Source: Ctena decussata (Eukaryota > Mollusca > Bivalvia > Lucinida > Lucinidae). From it: a stretch of DNA of 64,000 nucleotides. Both the position numbers and the translations under genes were made by a program. How positions within the stretch are numbered: the stretch's first letter is position 1; every line of letters begins with the position of its first letter. The stretch lies in contig OZ022515.1 of NCBI GenBank assembly GCA_963989385.1, positions 10,820,803 to 10,884,802 on the forward strand. The letters run 5' to 3'. The notes beneath the pieces are model-generated. The model was not told the origin of the DNA, made no database searches, and was given only the letters and a program-made list of their open reading frames with translations. Below, one piece after another: positions 63,991-64,000 of this stretch.

Positions 63991-64000
63991 GTAAGCAAAT

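Overview
The window is eukaryotic nuclear DNA, most probably from a bivalve mollusc or another lophotrochozoan. The evidence is AT-rich sequence, spliced genes with GT-AG introns, canonical AATAAA signals, several tRNA-headed SINE families, and very dense short foldback (MITE-like) DNA transposons. The species call is inference. No bacterial, organellar or rRNA sequence was seen.

Genes. Only two genes can be assembled with confidence. (1) On the plus strand, 17692-30212 holds a complete seven-exon coding sequence for a mitochondrial carrier of the SLC25A42 (coenzyme A / adenine nucleotide) type. It is 359 codons, all splice phases agree, it has three PxD signatures, and AATAAA lies 31 nt after the stop. 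(2) On the minus strand, 51107-46406 holds a three-exon gene for a 104-residue hydrophilic protein that I do not recognise. The two genes converge. Two weaker exon candidates lie at 56991-57074 (minus) and 63930-63990 (plus, cut by the window edge). A decayed LINE with reverse transcriptase motifs lies on the minus strand at about 41880-43020.

Layout. 1-17.6 kb: gene-poor, with a dispersed ~270-400 bp repeat, 33-bp palindromic minisatellites, several foldback elements and two hAT-like elements with 8-bp ends. 17.7-30.2 kb: the carrier gene, its introns filled with MITEs and SINEs. 30.6-31.8 kb: a ~150-bp tandem repeat. 32-37.8 kb: MITE field. 37884-43754: a 5.87-kb terminal-inverted-repeat element containing a 197-bp satellite, an inverted minisatellite and the LINE; a neighbouring duplicate supplies its empty site. 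43.8-51.1 kb: MITEs, the small gene and a ~42-copy 48-bp tandem array. 51.1-64 kb: nested DNA transposons (two Harbinger-like copies with TWA duplications, and a 1.36-kb mariner-like foldback inside another TA-flanked element), an 821-bp tandem duplication, microsatellites, and an inverted-repeat region at the right edge.

The most interesting object is the 48-bp array. Its unit is the end of exon 2 of the small gene plus that exon's 5' splice site, so the array is a string of in-phase copies of a splice donor inside the intron. A second, independent donor duplication (182 bp) lies in intron 4 of the carrier gene.
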